Part shown: piece after piece, positions 1-8,914 of the stretch
Position numbering within the stretch: position 1 is the first letter of the stretch
Layout: each line of letters opens with the position of its first letter
DNA from: Thalassomonas sp. RHCl1
Lineage (GTDB): Bacteria; Pseudomonadota; Gammaproteobacteria; Enterobacterales; Alteromonadaceae
NCBI RefSeq assembly: GCF_947387555.1
Contig: NZ_CANDNZ010000009.1
Span: 186,001-250,000, forward strand
Reading direction: 5' to 3'
DNA length: 64,000 bases
Translations under genes and position numbers: made by a program
The notes under the pieces: generated by a model
The model's database searches: none
What the model was told of the DNA's origin: nothing
The model's input: the letters and a program-made list of their open reading frames with translations, nothing else

Positions 1-620
1 AGGAAGTTGCGGATGAACTGCATAATTACGGTTTTAGCGTATTAGCCCTGCACGGTGATTTAGAGCAAAGAGACAGGGATAAAGCCCTGATCCGTTTTGC
101 CAATAAAAGTGCCAATATCCTGGTGGCTACAGATGTTGCCGCCCGCGGACTGGATATTGAAGCCCTGGATGCGGTGTTTAATTATCATATTGCCCGCGAC
201 AGTGAAGTACATGTGCACCGTATCGGCCGCACCGGACGTGCCGGTAGTAAAGGGCATGCTTATTCTTTTTACAGCGACAAGGAAAGTTATAAGCTTGCTT
301 TACTGGAAGATTACTTAGATCGCACCATAGCAGGCGAAACTTTGCCTGATGCGGGTGTGCTTGCCAATAAACCGGCCGCTCCCCTGATGACGACTCTGCT
401 GATTGACGGCGGCAAGAAACAAAAATTACGTCCGGGGGATATCTTAGGGGCCTTAACCGGTGAGAAAGGCATTCGCGGTGACCAGGTGGGAAAAATCAAT
501 GTCTTTGACTTTTTTGCCTATGTCGCGGTGGCGAAAAATGCCGTAACCCCGGCGTTAAGAAAGCTGGAAAAAGGTAAGATGAAAGGACGTAACTTCAGGG
601 TGCGTATCGTCAAAGATTAG
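1..620 (+). CDS. dbpA: ATP-dependent RNA helicase DbpA, C-terminal part (5' end outside window)
   Basis: The open frame runs from the window edge (first full codon at base 3) to a TAG at 618-620, giving about 205 residues. They hold the second RecA-like helicase domain, with the DEAD-box motifs VATDVAARGLD (motif V) and HRIGRTGRAG (motif VI). A C-terminal RNA-binding domain (from about LRPGDILGAL to the end, with a basic tail) follows. In the family this domain targets the helicase to hairpin 92 of 23S rRNA for 50S subunit assembly. The DbpA-type tail separates it from RhlB, RhlE or SrmB. The N-terminal DEAD domain lies upstream and cannot be seen. Confidence 0.93.
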   Translation, partial: EVADELHNYGFSVLALHGDLEQRDRDKALIRFANKSANILVATDVAARGLDIEALDAVFNYHIARDSEVHVHRIGRTGRAGSKGHAYSFYSDKESYKLALLEDYLDRTIAGETLPDAGVLANKPAAPLMTTLLIDGGKKQKLRPGDILGALTGEKGIRGDQVGKINVFDFFAYVAVAKNAVTPALRKLEKGKMKGRNFRVRIVKD

Positions 621-733
621 CTTTCCTTTTCGTTGATACCGTCTTGCGCTTTTCAGGTGCGGGGCGGCATTAACTTGTCACTTTGCTTACTTCTTTTGCT
701 CTTATCACTTCATCACTTGAACTTGCACCGGCT

Positions 734-750
734 CTTAAGGCAACCTTAAG
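734..750. promoter_or_regulatory. PmrA-type box upstream of the two-component genes
   Basis: CTTAAG (734-739) is repeated after exactly five bases (GCAAC) as CTTAAG (745-750). This matches the PmrA/BasR direct-repeat consensus YTTAAK-N5-YTTAAK. It lies 88 bases before the regulator start, so autoregulation of the pmrA/pmrB-like pair is inferred. The second perfect copy in the window is at 7564-7580. Confidence 0.75.
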
Positions 751-837
751 CTTGCATTGATAAAGTCGCCATCTGTTTTACTTATCTATTAGCTTAGTGC
801 TAATTAGCCTGGTTCCAATTAACAGAGAAGTAGCGCA

Positions 838-1509
838 TTGAATATATTAATCGTTGAAGACTCCCTATCGTTAAGGCGCAGCCTGCGCCTGGGATTAACT
901 AACCTGGGTTTTACCCTGGATGATACCGGCGACGGCTCCGAGGGCTTATCTATGGCACTGACAGGGGATTATCAGTTGCTGATCTTAGATATTATGTTGC
1001 CGGGGCTCGATGGCCTGTCGATATTAAAGGCCCTGCGCAAGGCGAAAAGCAATATCAAGGTATTATTGCTGTCGGCCAAAGACCTGCCGCAAGATAAAGT
1101 CAAAGGGCTGCTTGAAGGGGCGGATGATTATATGACTAAGCCTTTTTCCTTTGATGAACTCCATGCCCGGCTAGTCAACCTGATGCGGCGCGGCGATCTC
1201 TGTGTGGCGTTGAATAAGATTTGCATCAGTAACTTTTCTTTAGACATCAACCTGAAGCAGCTTTTTTTTGGCAATGACAAGGTGGGATTAACCCCCAATG
1301 AATATAAGATCATCGAATGCCTGTTTTCCAACCAAAACAAGGTGATCAGTCCGGAAAAACTCAGTGAATATATTGTTGGCCAGTACGATGTAATTTCAAA
1401 AAACTCTATTGAAGCGCATCTTTCCTCTGCCCGGAAAAAGATCAAAGGCTTAGGGGGGGATTTACCGGTGAAAACTAAACGGGGTTTTGGTTATATCGCC
1501 GCTAACTGA
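838..1509 (+). CDS. OmpR-family response regulator, PmrA/QseB-like
   Basis: 223 residues. An N-terminal receiver domain has the acidic pair E7/D8, phospho-acceptor D51 (in LLILDIMLPG), S79 and K101 (in DDYMTKPF). A C-terminal OmpR winged helix follows, ending in a TKRGFGYIA wing. The start is a TTG at 838 preceded by AGAGAAG; no better ATG exists, since the fold begins at once with NILIVED. The stop overlaps the start of the kinase gene (TGATG), so the two are translationally coupled. A PmrA-type box sits upstream and eptA lies downstream, which argues for a PmrA role in lipid A modification. QseB-type regulators share the same fold and box, so the exact name is inferred. Confidence 0.9.
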   Translation: MNILIVEDSLSLRRSLRLGLTNLGFTLDDTGDGSEGLSMALTGDYQLLILDIMLPGLDGLSILKALRKAKSNIKVLLLSAKDLPQDKVKGLLEGADDYMTKPFSFDELHARLVNLMRRGDLCVALNKICISNFSLDINLKQLFFGNDKVGLTPNEYKIIECLFSNQNKVISPEKLSEYIVGQYDVISKNSIEAHLSSARKKIKGLGGDLPVKTKRGFGYIAAN

Positions 1510-2969
1510 TGACCATGCATTCCATTAAAAACCGCCTGGTGAGATCCATCAGCATTATTATTTCGGTGATCTTAGTGGCTATTTTATTGATGACAGACTT
1601 AAGTGTTGATGGTTTGCTGGAGGTACAATTTAATAAAACCCTGTTACATGAGGCCAACAGCCTGATCACTTTGGTCGAAGAAGAATCCGAAGGGGTGGAT
1701 TTTATGTTTGCCGATGAATTTATGCCGGAGTTTTCATCGCGAACCGATACCGAGTATTTTCAGTTTTGGCGTAATAACCAGACTTTTGAGAAGTCCGGTT
1801 CATTAGGGTTTTATAAAGTCAATCAACTGCCTAAAACTGAGTTGCCATTAAATAGCCATCTATTTATGGATATCAGCTTACCTGACGGACGGGCCGGGCG
1901 GGAAGTGCTTATTCATTTTATGCCACAAGTGGATATGGATGAAAGAGAGCGCCGGAGCAAGGCCCGCCTTAGTGACAGTGAGCGTACTTCCATGTACCTG
2001 GCATTGGCCGTGAGCACAGAAGATCTTAATGCTATTTTACGCCTGGTGGACTTTGCTTTTCTGCTGGCCTGTATCGCTACTGTGGTGGTGGTACGTTACC
2101 TGGTCGGCAAGATCATTACCCGGGGACTAATGCCCCTGAATGAACTTAACCACCAGTTAAAAACCATAGATATACGTAGCAGCGGTAATAAGCTGCAGAT
2201 GGATAAGCCACCGGCGGAGCTGCTTCCTATGGTGAATGAGCTTAATCGCTTTATTGAGCAAAATACCCGTTTATATCAGAATGAACAAAGGCTTACCTCA
2301 GATATTGCCCACGAGCTTAAAACGCCGATCACCGAGCTGATCAATTTGACGGAAGTGGCCATTAAATTCCCCCATGAAAAGGAATTAAGCGAAGGCTTTC
2401 AGCCGGATGTGCTGGCCATAGGCGAGCGTTTGAAAAACATCGTTAACAATATCCTGCTTTGGCATAAAAGCCAGAATGGCCCCAAAAGCAGCCGAAAAGA
2501 TAACCAGCAGGAAATTCAGTGTTTAACATTCATCCAGGGCTTAGTAACCGGATTAACCTGTAAATATCCTGGGTGTGGGCATCGTGTTATTTTTGCCGGC
2601 GATCATTTAGCAGCCGTTATTACCAGTAATGCTTTTGCCCTGGAAACCGTTGTTAAAAACTTACTCGATAATGCCTTATTTTATAGTCCCGAGGGCAGCC
2701 GGGTGCTTATTGAGCTTAACCAGGCTGAAAGCGGCAAAATCCGCCTGGCGGTGTCGAATGAACTGACCCAGGTGATTTCGGCACAAGCACTTAATCATTT
2801 TTTTGAACCTTTATGGCAACTCGACAGCGCCAGAACCGCCACGGATCACTTTGGCCTTGGGCTGGCTATTGTCAAATCCTTCTGTGAACATATTGGCGGC
2901 AAGATAACCGTAGAGCTTATTACCCTTGATAGGAAAAAACCCGGTATTGTCTTTACTTTGGAAATATAA
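1509..2969 (+). CDS. Sensor histidine kinase, PmrB/QseC-like
   Basis: 486 residues. Two membrane segments (about 14-30 and 180-198) flank a periplasmic sensor region of about 150 residues rich in Glu and Asp. The H-box SDIAHELKTP has the phospho-accepting His at about 268. The HATPase domain has the N-box NLLDNALFYSPEG and the G-box FGLGLAIVKS. Its start codon overlaps the stop of the regulator gene, so it is the cognate kinase. The acidic periplasmic stretch (EEESEGVDFMFADE) resembles metal- or peptide-sensing patches in PmrB/PhoQ-type sensors; that link is inference. eptA follows 245 bases later. Confidence 0.9.
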   Translation: MTMHSIKNRLVRSISIIISVILVAILLMTDLSVDGLLEVQFNKTLLHEANSLITLVEEESEGVDFMFADEFMPEFSSRTDTEYFQFWRNNQTFEKSGSLGFYKVNQLPKTELPLNSHLFMDISLPDGRAGREVLIHFMPQVDMDERERRSKARLSDSERTSMYLALAVSTEDLNAILRLVDFAFLLACIATVVVVRYLVGKIITRGLMPLNELNHQLKTIDIRSSGNKLQMDKPPAELLPMVNELNRFIEQNTRLYQNEQRLTSDIAHELKTPITELINLTEVAIKFPHEKELSEGFQPDVLAIGERLKNIVNNILLWHKSQNGPKSSRKDNQQEIQCLTFIQGLVTGLTCKYPGCGHRVIFAGDHLAAVITSNAFALETVVKNLLDNALFYSPEGSRVLIELNQAESGKIRLAVSNELTQVISAQALNHFFEPLWQLDSARTATDHFGLGLAIVKSFCEHIGGKITVELITLDRKKPGIVFTLEI

Positions 2970-3214
2970 CCTGCTTATGTCCAAGGCCCCCTCTAAGTCT
3001 TTTCGCGGGCTTGAAAATACCTTCAGCAAACATTCAGTTTAAGGTCAGAAAACACTAAGTTTCTTCTTTTACCCTGTGCAGTATCCGGCAAGCGGAGCTG
3101 CTCAGTCGTTTTATACCTCCTGAAGTATTCGATTATTTATGCCGAACTTGCCATCTCTTGTATTTATTTACGGCTGAAACCGTCTGAAACATTTTTAGCA
3201 AGGTGATCATTTTC

Positions 3215-4891
3215 ATGAAAGCATTGGCTTATTTGGGCTTAACCCGGACCTTTACCGTTAACCAGTTAATATTACTTATCAGTATTTATTTTGTTGCTGT
3301 GTTCAACTTCACTTTTGTCAGAGGGTCATTAACTGCCATCGTGTCGCTGGAAACCTATAACCCGTTCTTTTTGCTCTCTGTGCCCTTATTGTTGCTGGCA
3401 TTAGTGGTGTTGTTATTTTCTTTATTGTCGCTGGTTTTTGTTAAGTCCGTGTTTAAGCCTTTGCTGATCACCCTGGTGCTGCTTTCCTCCATGGTGTTTT
3501 ATGCTGATGTGACTTATGGCGTGGTGTTTGATTACGGCATGATCCAAAATGCTTTTGAAAGCCATACCGCGGAAGCTCTCTCTTATCTCAATATCTATAT
3601 CATGTTGTTTTTGCTTGTTTTTGCTATCTTTCCCGCACTCTGGCTGCTTAAAGTGAAAGTAAACCACCAGCCCTGGGGCAGGGAAGTCGGGCAGCGGTTT
3701 AAACTGGTGATATTAAGTGTCAGCGCCATCGCCGTGATCGCTTATGGCTTTTATCCCAACTATGCCGCGGTTGGCCGTAATAACAGTGCTTTAAAAAAAC
3801 ACTTGATACCGTTTCAATACCTGAGCAGCAGTTATAAATATATCAATCGCAATTACTTGTCCGAACCTCTGGTTTTTAAGATCCTCGATGAAAGTCCACA
3901 GCAACTCCCGGTATTGCCCCGGGAGAAAAATGTGACTGTGATGGTGGTGGGGGAAACCGCGCGGGCAAAGAGTTTTGCCTATAACGGCTATGAAAAAAAC
4001 ACCAACCCCTATACCGAAAAGCTGCAGCTGTTGTCTTTTGCCAATATGCACTCTTGCGGCACGGCCACCGCGGTATCTGTCCCCTGCATGTTTTCCGCAT
4101 TGCCCAGGGAGGACTTTAGTAAACGTAAAGCCCAGAGCCAGCAAAACCTGCTGGACTTGGCCCGGCTTGCCGGGGTTGATGTGTTATGGCTGGATAATAA
4201 CAGCGGCTGCCAGGGGGTATGTAAACGCGTTAATAATAAACGTATTAAACCGGATGAAAGCCATGCATTATGCGATGGTGATTATTGTTTTGATGAAATA
4301 TTACTTGAGCCGTTAACAGAAAAGCTTGCCCGCTTAGAGCAGCCAAGCACCCTGATTGTCTTGCATATGATAGGCTCACACGGCCCCACCTATTACCGGC
4401 GTTATCCAAAAGAGCACGCTTTGTTTTTACCGGACTGTCGGCGCAGTGATATCCAAAACTGCAGCCAACAGGCGCTGATCAATACCTATGACAATACCAT
4501 TGCCTATACCGATTTTGTCCTGGCAAAGATTATCAAACAGTTGACCTTGCTGCCCCGGGATATCAAGGCTAACTTGCTTTATGTTTCGGATCACGGTGAA
4601 TCCCTGGGGGAGAAGGGCAGTTACCTACACGGCTTTCCTTATGCATTGGCCCCTAAGGAGCAAAAGCATATTCCCATGTTATGGTGGCAGGCGGATAAAC
4701 AGGTTTTAGCCGAAAAGAGCTGTTGGCAGCAGCTGTCAAAACAAGCCTATGATCACGATAATATTTTCCATAGTATGCTGGGCCTGTTAAATATAGCGTC
4801 GAGCACTTATAACCAGGCGCTGGATATTTTTTCCGGCTGCCGTACAGATCTGAGATTAACGAAAATTTCGGGGCGGGATGGATGGTGGTGA
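3215..4891 (+). CDS. eptA: Phosphoethanolamine--lipid A transferase (EptA/PmrC family)
   Basis: 558 residues from the ATG at 3215, chosen over an upstream in-frame GTG (3203) because AAGGTGA sits at ribosome-binding distance from the ATG and overlaps the GTG. Five hydrophobic helices occupy the first ~180 residues. The periplasmic alkaline-phosphatase-like domain follows, with VVGETARAKSF, the nucleophile region CGTATAVSVPC, LDNNSGCQGVC, the metal ligands SDHGESLGE, and HGFPYALAP. Several cysteines fit the family's disulfides. The family moves phosphoethanolamine from phosphatidylethanolamine to lipid A, giving polymyxin resistance and releasing diacylglycerol. The preceding PmrAB-like pair fits regulation by that system. 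Confidence 0.93.
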   Translation: MKALAYLGLTRTFTVNQLILLISIYFVAVFNFTFVRGSLTAIVSLETYNPFFLLSVPLLLLALVVLLFSLLSLVFVKSVFKPLLITLVLLSSMVFYADVTYGVVFDYGMIQNAFESHTAEALSYLNIYIMLFLLVFAIFPALWLLKVKVNHQPWGREVGQRFKLVILSVSAIAVIAYGFYPNYAAVGRNNSALKKHLIPFQYLSSSYKYINRNYLSEPLVFKILDESPQQLPVLPREKNVTVMVVGETARAKSFAYNGYEKNTNPYTEKLQLLSFANMHSCGTATAVSVPCMFSALPREDFSKRKAQSQQNLLDLARLAGVDVLWLDNNSGCQGVCKRVNNKRIKPDESHALCDGDYCFDEILLEPLTEKLARLEQPSTLIVLHMIGSHGPTYYRRYPKEHALFLPDCRRSDIQNCSQQALINTYDNTIAYTDFVLAKIIKQLTLLPRDIKANLLYVSDHGESLGEKGSYLHGFPYALAPKEQKHIPMLWWQADKQVLAEKSCWQQLSKQAYDHDNIFHSMLGLLNIASSTYNQALDIFSGCRTDLRLTKISGRDGWW

Positions 4892-5011
4892 CAATGAAGA
4901 TTTTGTTCTAAGCAGGCTTACGGCTTTGCCACCTAATTTTTCCCGCTACGGCGGCTAACCGTTGCGCTTGGGAAAATCATCATGTTCAAACAGTGAATCA
5001 TCAGCCGCCCG

Positions 5012-5419
5012 CTAGCCTGTAAATTTAGTGTAGAGTGCCTCCGCCCAGACCAGCACCAGCAGGGAAATGGCCAGAAATACCGCGGAAGAGCCTAAATCTT
5101 TGGCGCGGCCGATAAGTTCGTCATGCTCTAACGTGATTTTATCCGCCAGCGCTTCCAGCGCAGAATTGATAATTTCTGCAAACAGTACAAAAAATAAGGT
5201 GGCGATCAACATCAGCTGGTGCAGGTTGGACTGGGCCAGGTAAAAAGAAGCGGGTACCAATAAAGCGGTCAGGAAAAGCTCCTGGCGAAAGGCGGATTCA
5301 TGGATAAAAGCCGATTTAAAGCCTTTGATGGAGCAATGGGCTGCTTTAAAGATGCGTGTCAGTCCTGAGCCGTTGGGTTTGTTCATATCGTTATTTTTAG
5401 CAATCATTTGTGGTTTCAT
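5012..5419 (-). CDS. dgkA: Diacylglycerol kinase
   Basis: 135 residues from the ATG at 5419, which is preceded by AAGAAG at good spacing; the longer frame to 5452 lacks this. Three membrane helices and the DgkA signature EIINSALEALADKI followed by HDELIGRAKDLGSSAV identify the prokaryotic integral-membrane enzyme. It phosphorylates diacylglycerol to phosphatidic acid with ATP. It lies 63 bases downstream of the LtaS-like transferase on the same strand. Such transferases, like EptA across the intergenic region, leave diacylglycerol as a by-product, so a recycling role in this locus is a firm inference. The N-terminus is about 12 residues longer than in E. coli. Confidence 0.95.
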   Translation of the reverse strand: MKPQMIAKNNDMNKPNGSGLTRIFKAAHCSIKGFKSAFIHESAFRQELFLTALLVPASFYLAQSNLHQLMLIATLFFVLFAEIINSALEALADKITLEHDELIGRAKDLGSSAVFLAISLLVLVWAEALYTKFTG

Positions 5420-5482
5420 TATATCTTCTTTATTTATCAATAAAAAAGCCAAGGCTGTGCTTTTATGGTGGCAAATTGTTAA

Positions 5483-7480
5483 TTATTGTAAGCGATACAG
5501 GTTATTATGGTAGGCAAGCGAGCCCCATAAAGACAGGGATAAGGCACGTATTTCCCTGCCGGACTCGAAAACTGTTGCCGGTGATAAACGAAATGAACTG
5601 CGCTCGAAATCAAAAAAAGACGCCGGTTTTCCCGGTTGTAATATCGTCACTTCATCATGTTCGAGCAGGGCAAAGTTATCGGCATACTGCATCATGGCGC
5701 GCCCCTGATAATCCGCTGCTACCCGGGTTAGATCCCGACCCAGCATAGGGTTTTCATTATCCACACCTATCAGGGACAGCAAGGTCGGCGCCATATCTAT
5801 CTGGCTGGCGATATACTGACTTTGTTTAGGGGTTATATCCTGCCCTAAGATCAGTGCCGGAATATGAAACGACTGGATCGGTACCAGATCCTGGCCAAAA
5901 GCCCGGGCGTCGTGATCGGCGATCACTAAAAAGACGGTATCTTGATAATAATCTGATTTTTTTGCCTTTTCGAAAAACTGTCCCAGGGAGTAGTCGGCAT
6001 ATTGAATCGCCCGATGGCGGGCCAGCTCTTTGTCGCCGTATTCTTGCTTTTCCTGCTTGCTGTATTGCAGCGGTGTGATGCGTTTTTCGGGAAATTCAAA
6101 AGGGTCGTGGTTACTGGAGGTAAAGACAAAGCTGAAAAATGGCTGGCGGTTTTGATGCAATCGGGTGAAGGACTTGTCCGCTTCATTGAATAAGTCTTCA
6201 TCCGAGGCCCCCCAGGAGCCGATAAAATTGGGCTTAGTAAATTTATCCAGATCGTGAATATCGGTGACGCCGTTGCCGAGGAAAAAGCTTTTCATATTAT
6301 CAAAGTGGCTTTCCCCGCCATAGATAAACTGGGTGTAATATCCCTGGCGTTTCAGCAGTTCTGCCAAAGTGAAAAAGTTTGACTGGGACTTGTCCCGTTT
6401 CACCACTGCCCGATCCGGCGTCGGGGTAAAACCTGTCATCACCGCTTCTATGCCCCGCACCGAGCGGGTGCCGGTGGCAAACATATTATTAAATGTCCAG
6501 GCTTGCCGGCTTAAACTGTCCAGGTTAGGGGTTAACGGCAGACCCCCGAGGGAGCCGACAAACCTGGCCCCCAGGCTTTCCTGTAAAATAATCACCAGGT
6601 TCTTTTTCGGACCGCGGTAAGTCGCTCTTTGTTTGCTTAAAGAAGGCAGCTTGTCGTCAACGACGTCTTCCGGGGTCATTTGCTTAAATGTCCGGATATT
6701 GTCAATAATGACTTCTTCGCTCAGCTGGCCGTAGAGCTCGGTACTGTTAACTTCCCCCGCCAGCTGTTTGGCGGCAAAGGCGACCGAGTAGGCAGAATTA
6801 AGGATCAGGGCATTGACCAGGGGATCATTGGAAAAATATACCATGGCCGGATTTATCGGTCTGTGGCCCAAGGTGGAGCGTGCACCTAAAAATACCACCA
6901 GCACCATAAAGATGCCGGCAAGGTAGCGGCTCAGGCCCGGATGATAACATCTCGCCCGAAACAGTTTGCTGGTCCAGCGCCAGCCGAAATAACCGCTGAT
7001 TATCAGCGCCAGCCCCCCGCACACCAGGGAAAATAAATGCCCCCTGGCCAGCATGGAAAAGACTTCTTTGGGATAATCGAGATATTCCAGAAACAGGCGG
7101 TTTGGCCGCAGATCATATTCAAGAATAAAAGCCGGGGTGGCCACTTCCATAAAGACAATAAAAGTGAGTACCAGGGTGAGATAACAGCGGTTGGCATGGT
7201 AAAGATACCCGGACAGGGTTTTGCTGCCGGAAAATAAAATACTGGCCAATACCGGCAAAGCCAGCAACCAGCAAAGGCTGGAAATATCTATGCGTATTCC
7301 CTGGAGGAAGACTTCACTCCAGCTGTCACTGCCTGCAATACGCTGGATTTGCCAGCTCATTAACAGCAAACGGCTAAGAGATAAAAAAACCAGTGACAAC
7401 AGGAAAAATTGCACAAAAGGTGAAAAGCAAGAAAAGACGCTTTTAGGTAAGTGAGCGGCAGAGATTGATTTGGTCTTCAT
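5483..7480 (-). CDS. LtaS/OpgB-like membrane phosphoglycerol transferase (sulfatase superfamily)
   Basis: 665 residues. About five membrane helices fill the first ~220 residues. An extracytoplasmic sulfatase-type domain follows, with VIILQESLGARF (metal ligand), the nucleophile region NMFATGTRSVRG, FIYGGESHFDNM and VIADHDARAFG. The family moves phosphoglycerol or phosphoethanolamine head groups from phospholipids to periplasmic acceptors such as glucans or glycolipids. The acceptor here is unknown. dgkA follows and a perfect PmrA-type box lies 84 bases upstream, so the pair is probably co-regulated with eptA. It is distinct from the EptA family: it lacks the CGTATAVSVPC cysteine pattern. Confidence 0.85.
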   Translation of the reverse strand: MKTKSISAAHLPKSVFSCFSPFVQFFLLSLVFLSLSRLLLMSWQIQRIAGSDSWSEVFLQGIRIDISSLCWLLALPVLASILFSGSKTLSGYLYHANRCYLTLVLTFIVFMEVATPAFILEYDLRPNRLFLEYLDYPKEVFSMLARGHLFSLVCGGLALIISGYFGWRWTSKLFRARCYHPGLSRYLAGIFMVLVVFLGARSTLGHRPINPAMVYFSNDPLVNALILNSAYSVAFAAKQLAGEVNSTELYGQLSEEVIIDNIRTFKQMTPEDVVDDKLPSLSKQRATYRGPKKNLVIILQESLGARFVGSLGGLPLTPNLDSLSRQAWTFNNMFATGTRSVRGIEAVMTGFTPTPDRAVVKRDKSQSNFFTLAELLKRQGYYTQFIYGGESHFDNMKSFFLGNGVTDIHDLDKFTKPNFIGSWGASDEDLFNEADKSFTRLHQNRQPFFSFVFTSSNHDPFEFPEKRITPLQYSKQEKQEYGDKELARHRAIQYADYSLGQFFEKAKKSDYYQDTVFLVIADHDARAFGQDLVPIQSFHIPALILGQDITPKQSQYIASQIDMAPTLLSLIGVDNENPMLGRDLTRVAADYQGRAMMQYADNFALLEHDEVTILQPGKPASFFDFERSSFRLSPATVFESGREIRALSLSLWGSLAYHNNLYRLQ

Positions 7481-7563
7481 AGCGGCAAGTACTTCATATA
7501 AGGTTCAACATCTGTCATGACTCGATAAAGCCAGGACTTTGCTCGCTAATATATAAAAACGAA

Positions 7564-7580
7564 CTTAAGGTTCGCTTAAG
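7564..7580. promoter_or_regulatory. PmrA-type box upstream of the LtaS-like/dgkA operon
   Basis: CTTAAG (7564-7569), five bases GTTCG, CTTAAG (7575-7580). This is the same repeat and spacing as the box at 734-750. CTTAAG is self-complementary, so the site reads the same on both strands. It lies 84 bases upstream of the minus-strand transferase and 132 bases before zapE on the plus strand. Control of the transferase operon is the likelier role. Confidence 0.72.
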
Positions 7581-7711
7581 GGCAAAATTCAATATTGCTA
7601 AGCAAAAAGGAGTTCGTTTTTAAGCCTTATTTGCGCTAGAATTTGCCGGTTTCGGGCGCTGTAAAAGGTGGTCGGCATTCACTATTTTGTGCTGGTCAGG
7701 AGTAAGCGTCA

Positions 7712-8914
7712 GTGTCAATGAAGTTAGCGTATCAGGAGTTGCTGGATAACCGGCAGCTGCTTGAGGATCCGGCGCAGTTGGCCGCTGTCGATGTTTTAGC
7801 CGACCTTAGTCAAGTGCTGGAGCACAAATATCAACACCGCCAAACCTTCCCGGGAAAAATATGGCGGAAATTACGCCGGCCACGGCCTGTGCCCGGCATT
7901 TATTTTCATGGCCGGGTAGGTCGCGGCAAAACCATGTTGATGGATTTGTTTTACCAACACCTTGGCATCAGGCAAAAAAAACGCATTCACTTTCACCGCT
8001 TTATGGAAACTGTTCACCGGCAGTTAACGGTTATGCCTGTGTGTGATAATCCCCTTAAGCGTATCGCCAAGTCCTGGTCGAAAGATATCCGGGTATTATG
8101 TTTTGATGAGTTCTTTGTCTCGGATATCGGTGATGCCATGCTGATTTCCGGGCTGCTTAAGGCACTCTTTGAATATGGGGTGACTTTGGTGGCGACTTCC
8201 AATTGTCGCCCCGAAGATCTGTATCGCAACGGTTTGCAAAGAGAGCGTTTTGTTCCCACCATAGATATCCTATACCGGCAGTGCCGGGTGATTTCGGTTG
8301 ACGGTGATAAAGATCATCGCCTGTTGTCGTTGGACCTTCGGGAAGAGCGGGCTAAAACTTATCGGGATTATGTTTATGGCCGGGATGAAGCGGCAACCTG
8401 GTTAAAGCAGGTTTTCAGCTCTTTTGGCAAACAGCCGCCCCGTGCAGGCGAAATAGAAATTAATCACCGCCTTATCCCTTATAAAGCCCGGGTTAATATG
8501 CCGGAGTGTCGGCAAAGTATTATTTGGTTTGATTTTAATGCCCTGTGTTCGGGACCGCGCAGCCAACGGGATTATATCAAGTTGGCCAATCAGTTTTCTG
8601 TGGTGTTACTTGAAGCGGTGCCGCAATTTGTCGGTGAGCGCATTCAAGGGGTGGCCTCAGGTGTTGAAGACGGTTACCGGCGCCAGGGCAAAATGCTGAC
8701 CCACCTGCAAAGGCTGGATGATGAAGCGCGGCGCTTTATTGCCCTGGTGGATGAATTTTATGACCGTAAGGTAAGGCTGATCATCTCGGCAGCGGTGGAT
8801 ATTGATGACTTATACCAGGGGCAAGAGCTGAGCTTTGAGTTTGCCCGTTGCCGCTCTCGCCTGATTGAAATGCAGTTTATGCAATATGGCACCGGGCTTG
8901 AGCAAAGCGCCTAA
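7712..8914 (+). CDS. zapE: Cell division protein ZapE (AFG1-like ATPase)
   Basis: 400 residues, close to the family's 375. Walker A is FHGRVGRGKTMLMD, Walker B is VLCFDEFFVSD, and sensor regions VATSNCRPEDLY and LYRQCRVISVDG follow, all diagnostic of the ZapE/Lace1 family. ZapE is a Z-ring-associated ATPase that destabilises FtsZ polymers, mainly under stress. GTG at 7712 is chosen because CAGGAGTAAG ends about 6 bases before it; an ATG two codons later is possible. Its stop codon overlaps the stop of the convergent dehydrogenase gene (bases 8911-8914). Confidence 0.93.
   Translation: MSMKLAYQELLDNRQLLEDPAQLAAVDVLADLSQVLEHKYQHRQTFPGKIWRKLRRPRPVPGIYFHGRVGRGKTMLMDLFYQHLGIRQKKRIHFHRFMETVHRQLTVMPVCDNPLKRIAKSWSKDIRVLCFDEFFVSDIGDAMLISGLLKALFEYGVTLVATSNCRPEDLYRNGLQRERFVPTIDILYRQCRVISVDGDKDHRLLSLDLREERAKTYRDYVYGRDEAATWLKQVFSSFGKQPPRAGEIEINHRLIPYKARVNMPECRQSIIWFDFNALCSGPRSQRDYIKLANQFSVVLLEAVPQFVGERIQGVASGVEDGYRRQGKMLTHLQRLDDEARRFIALVDEFYDRKVRLIISAAVDIDDLYQGQELSFEFARCRSRLIEMQFMQYGTGLEQSA

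Noticed and set aside
3038-3043. TTTAAG half-site upstream of eptA
   Set aside because: No second half-site at the right spacing; eptA may instead be read from the regulator operon.
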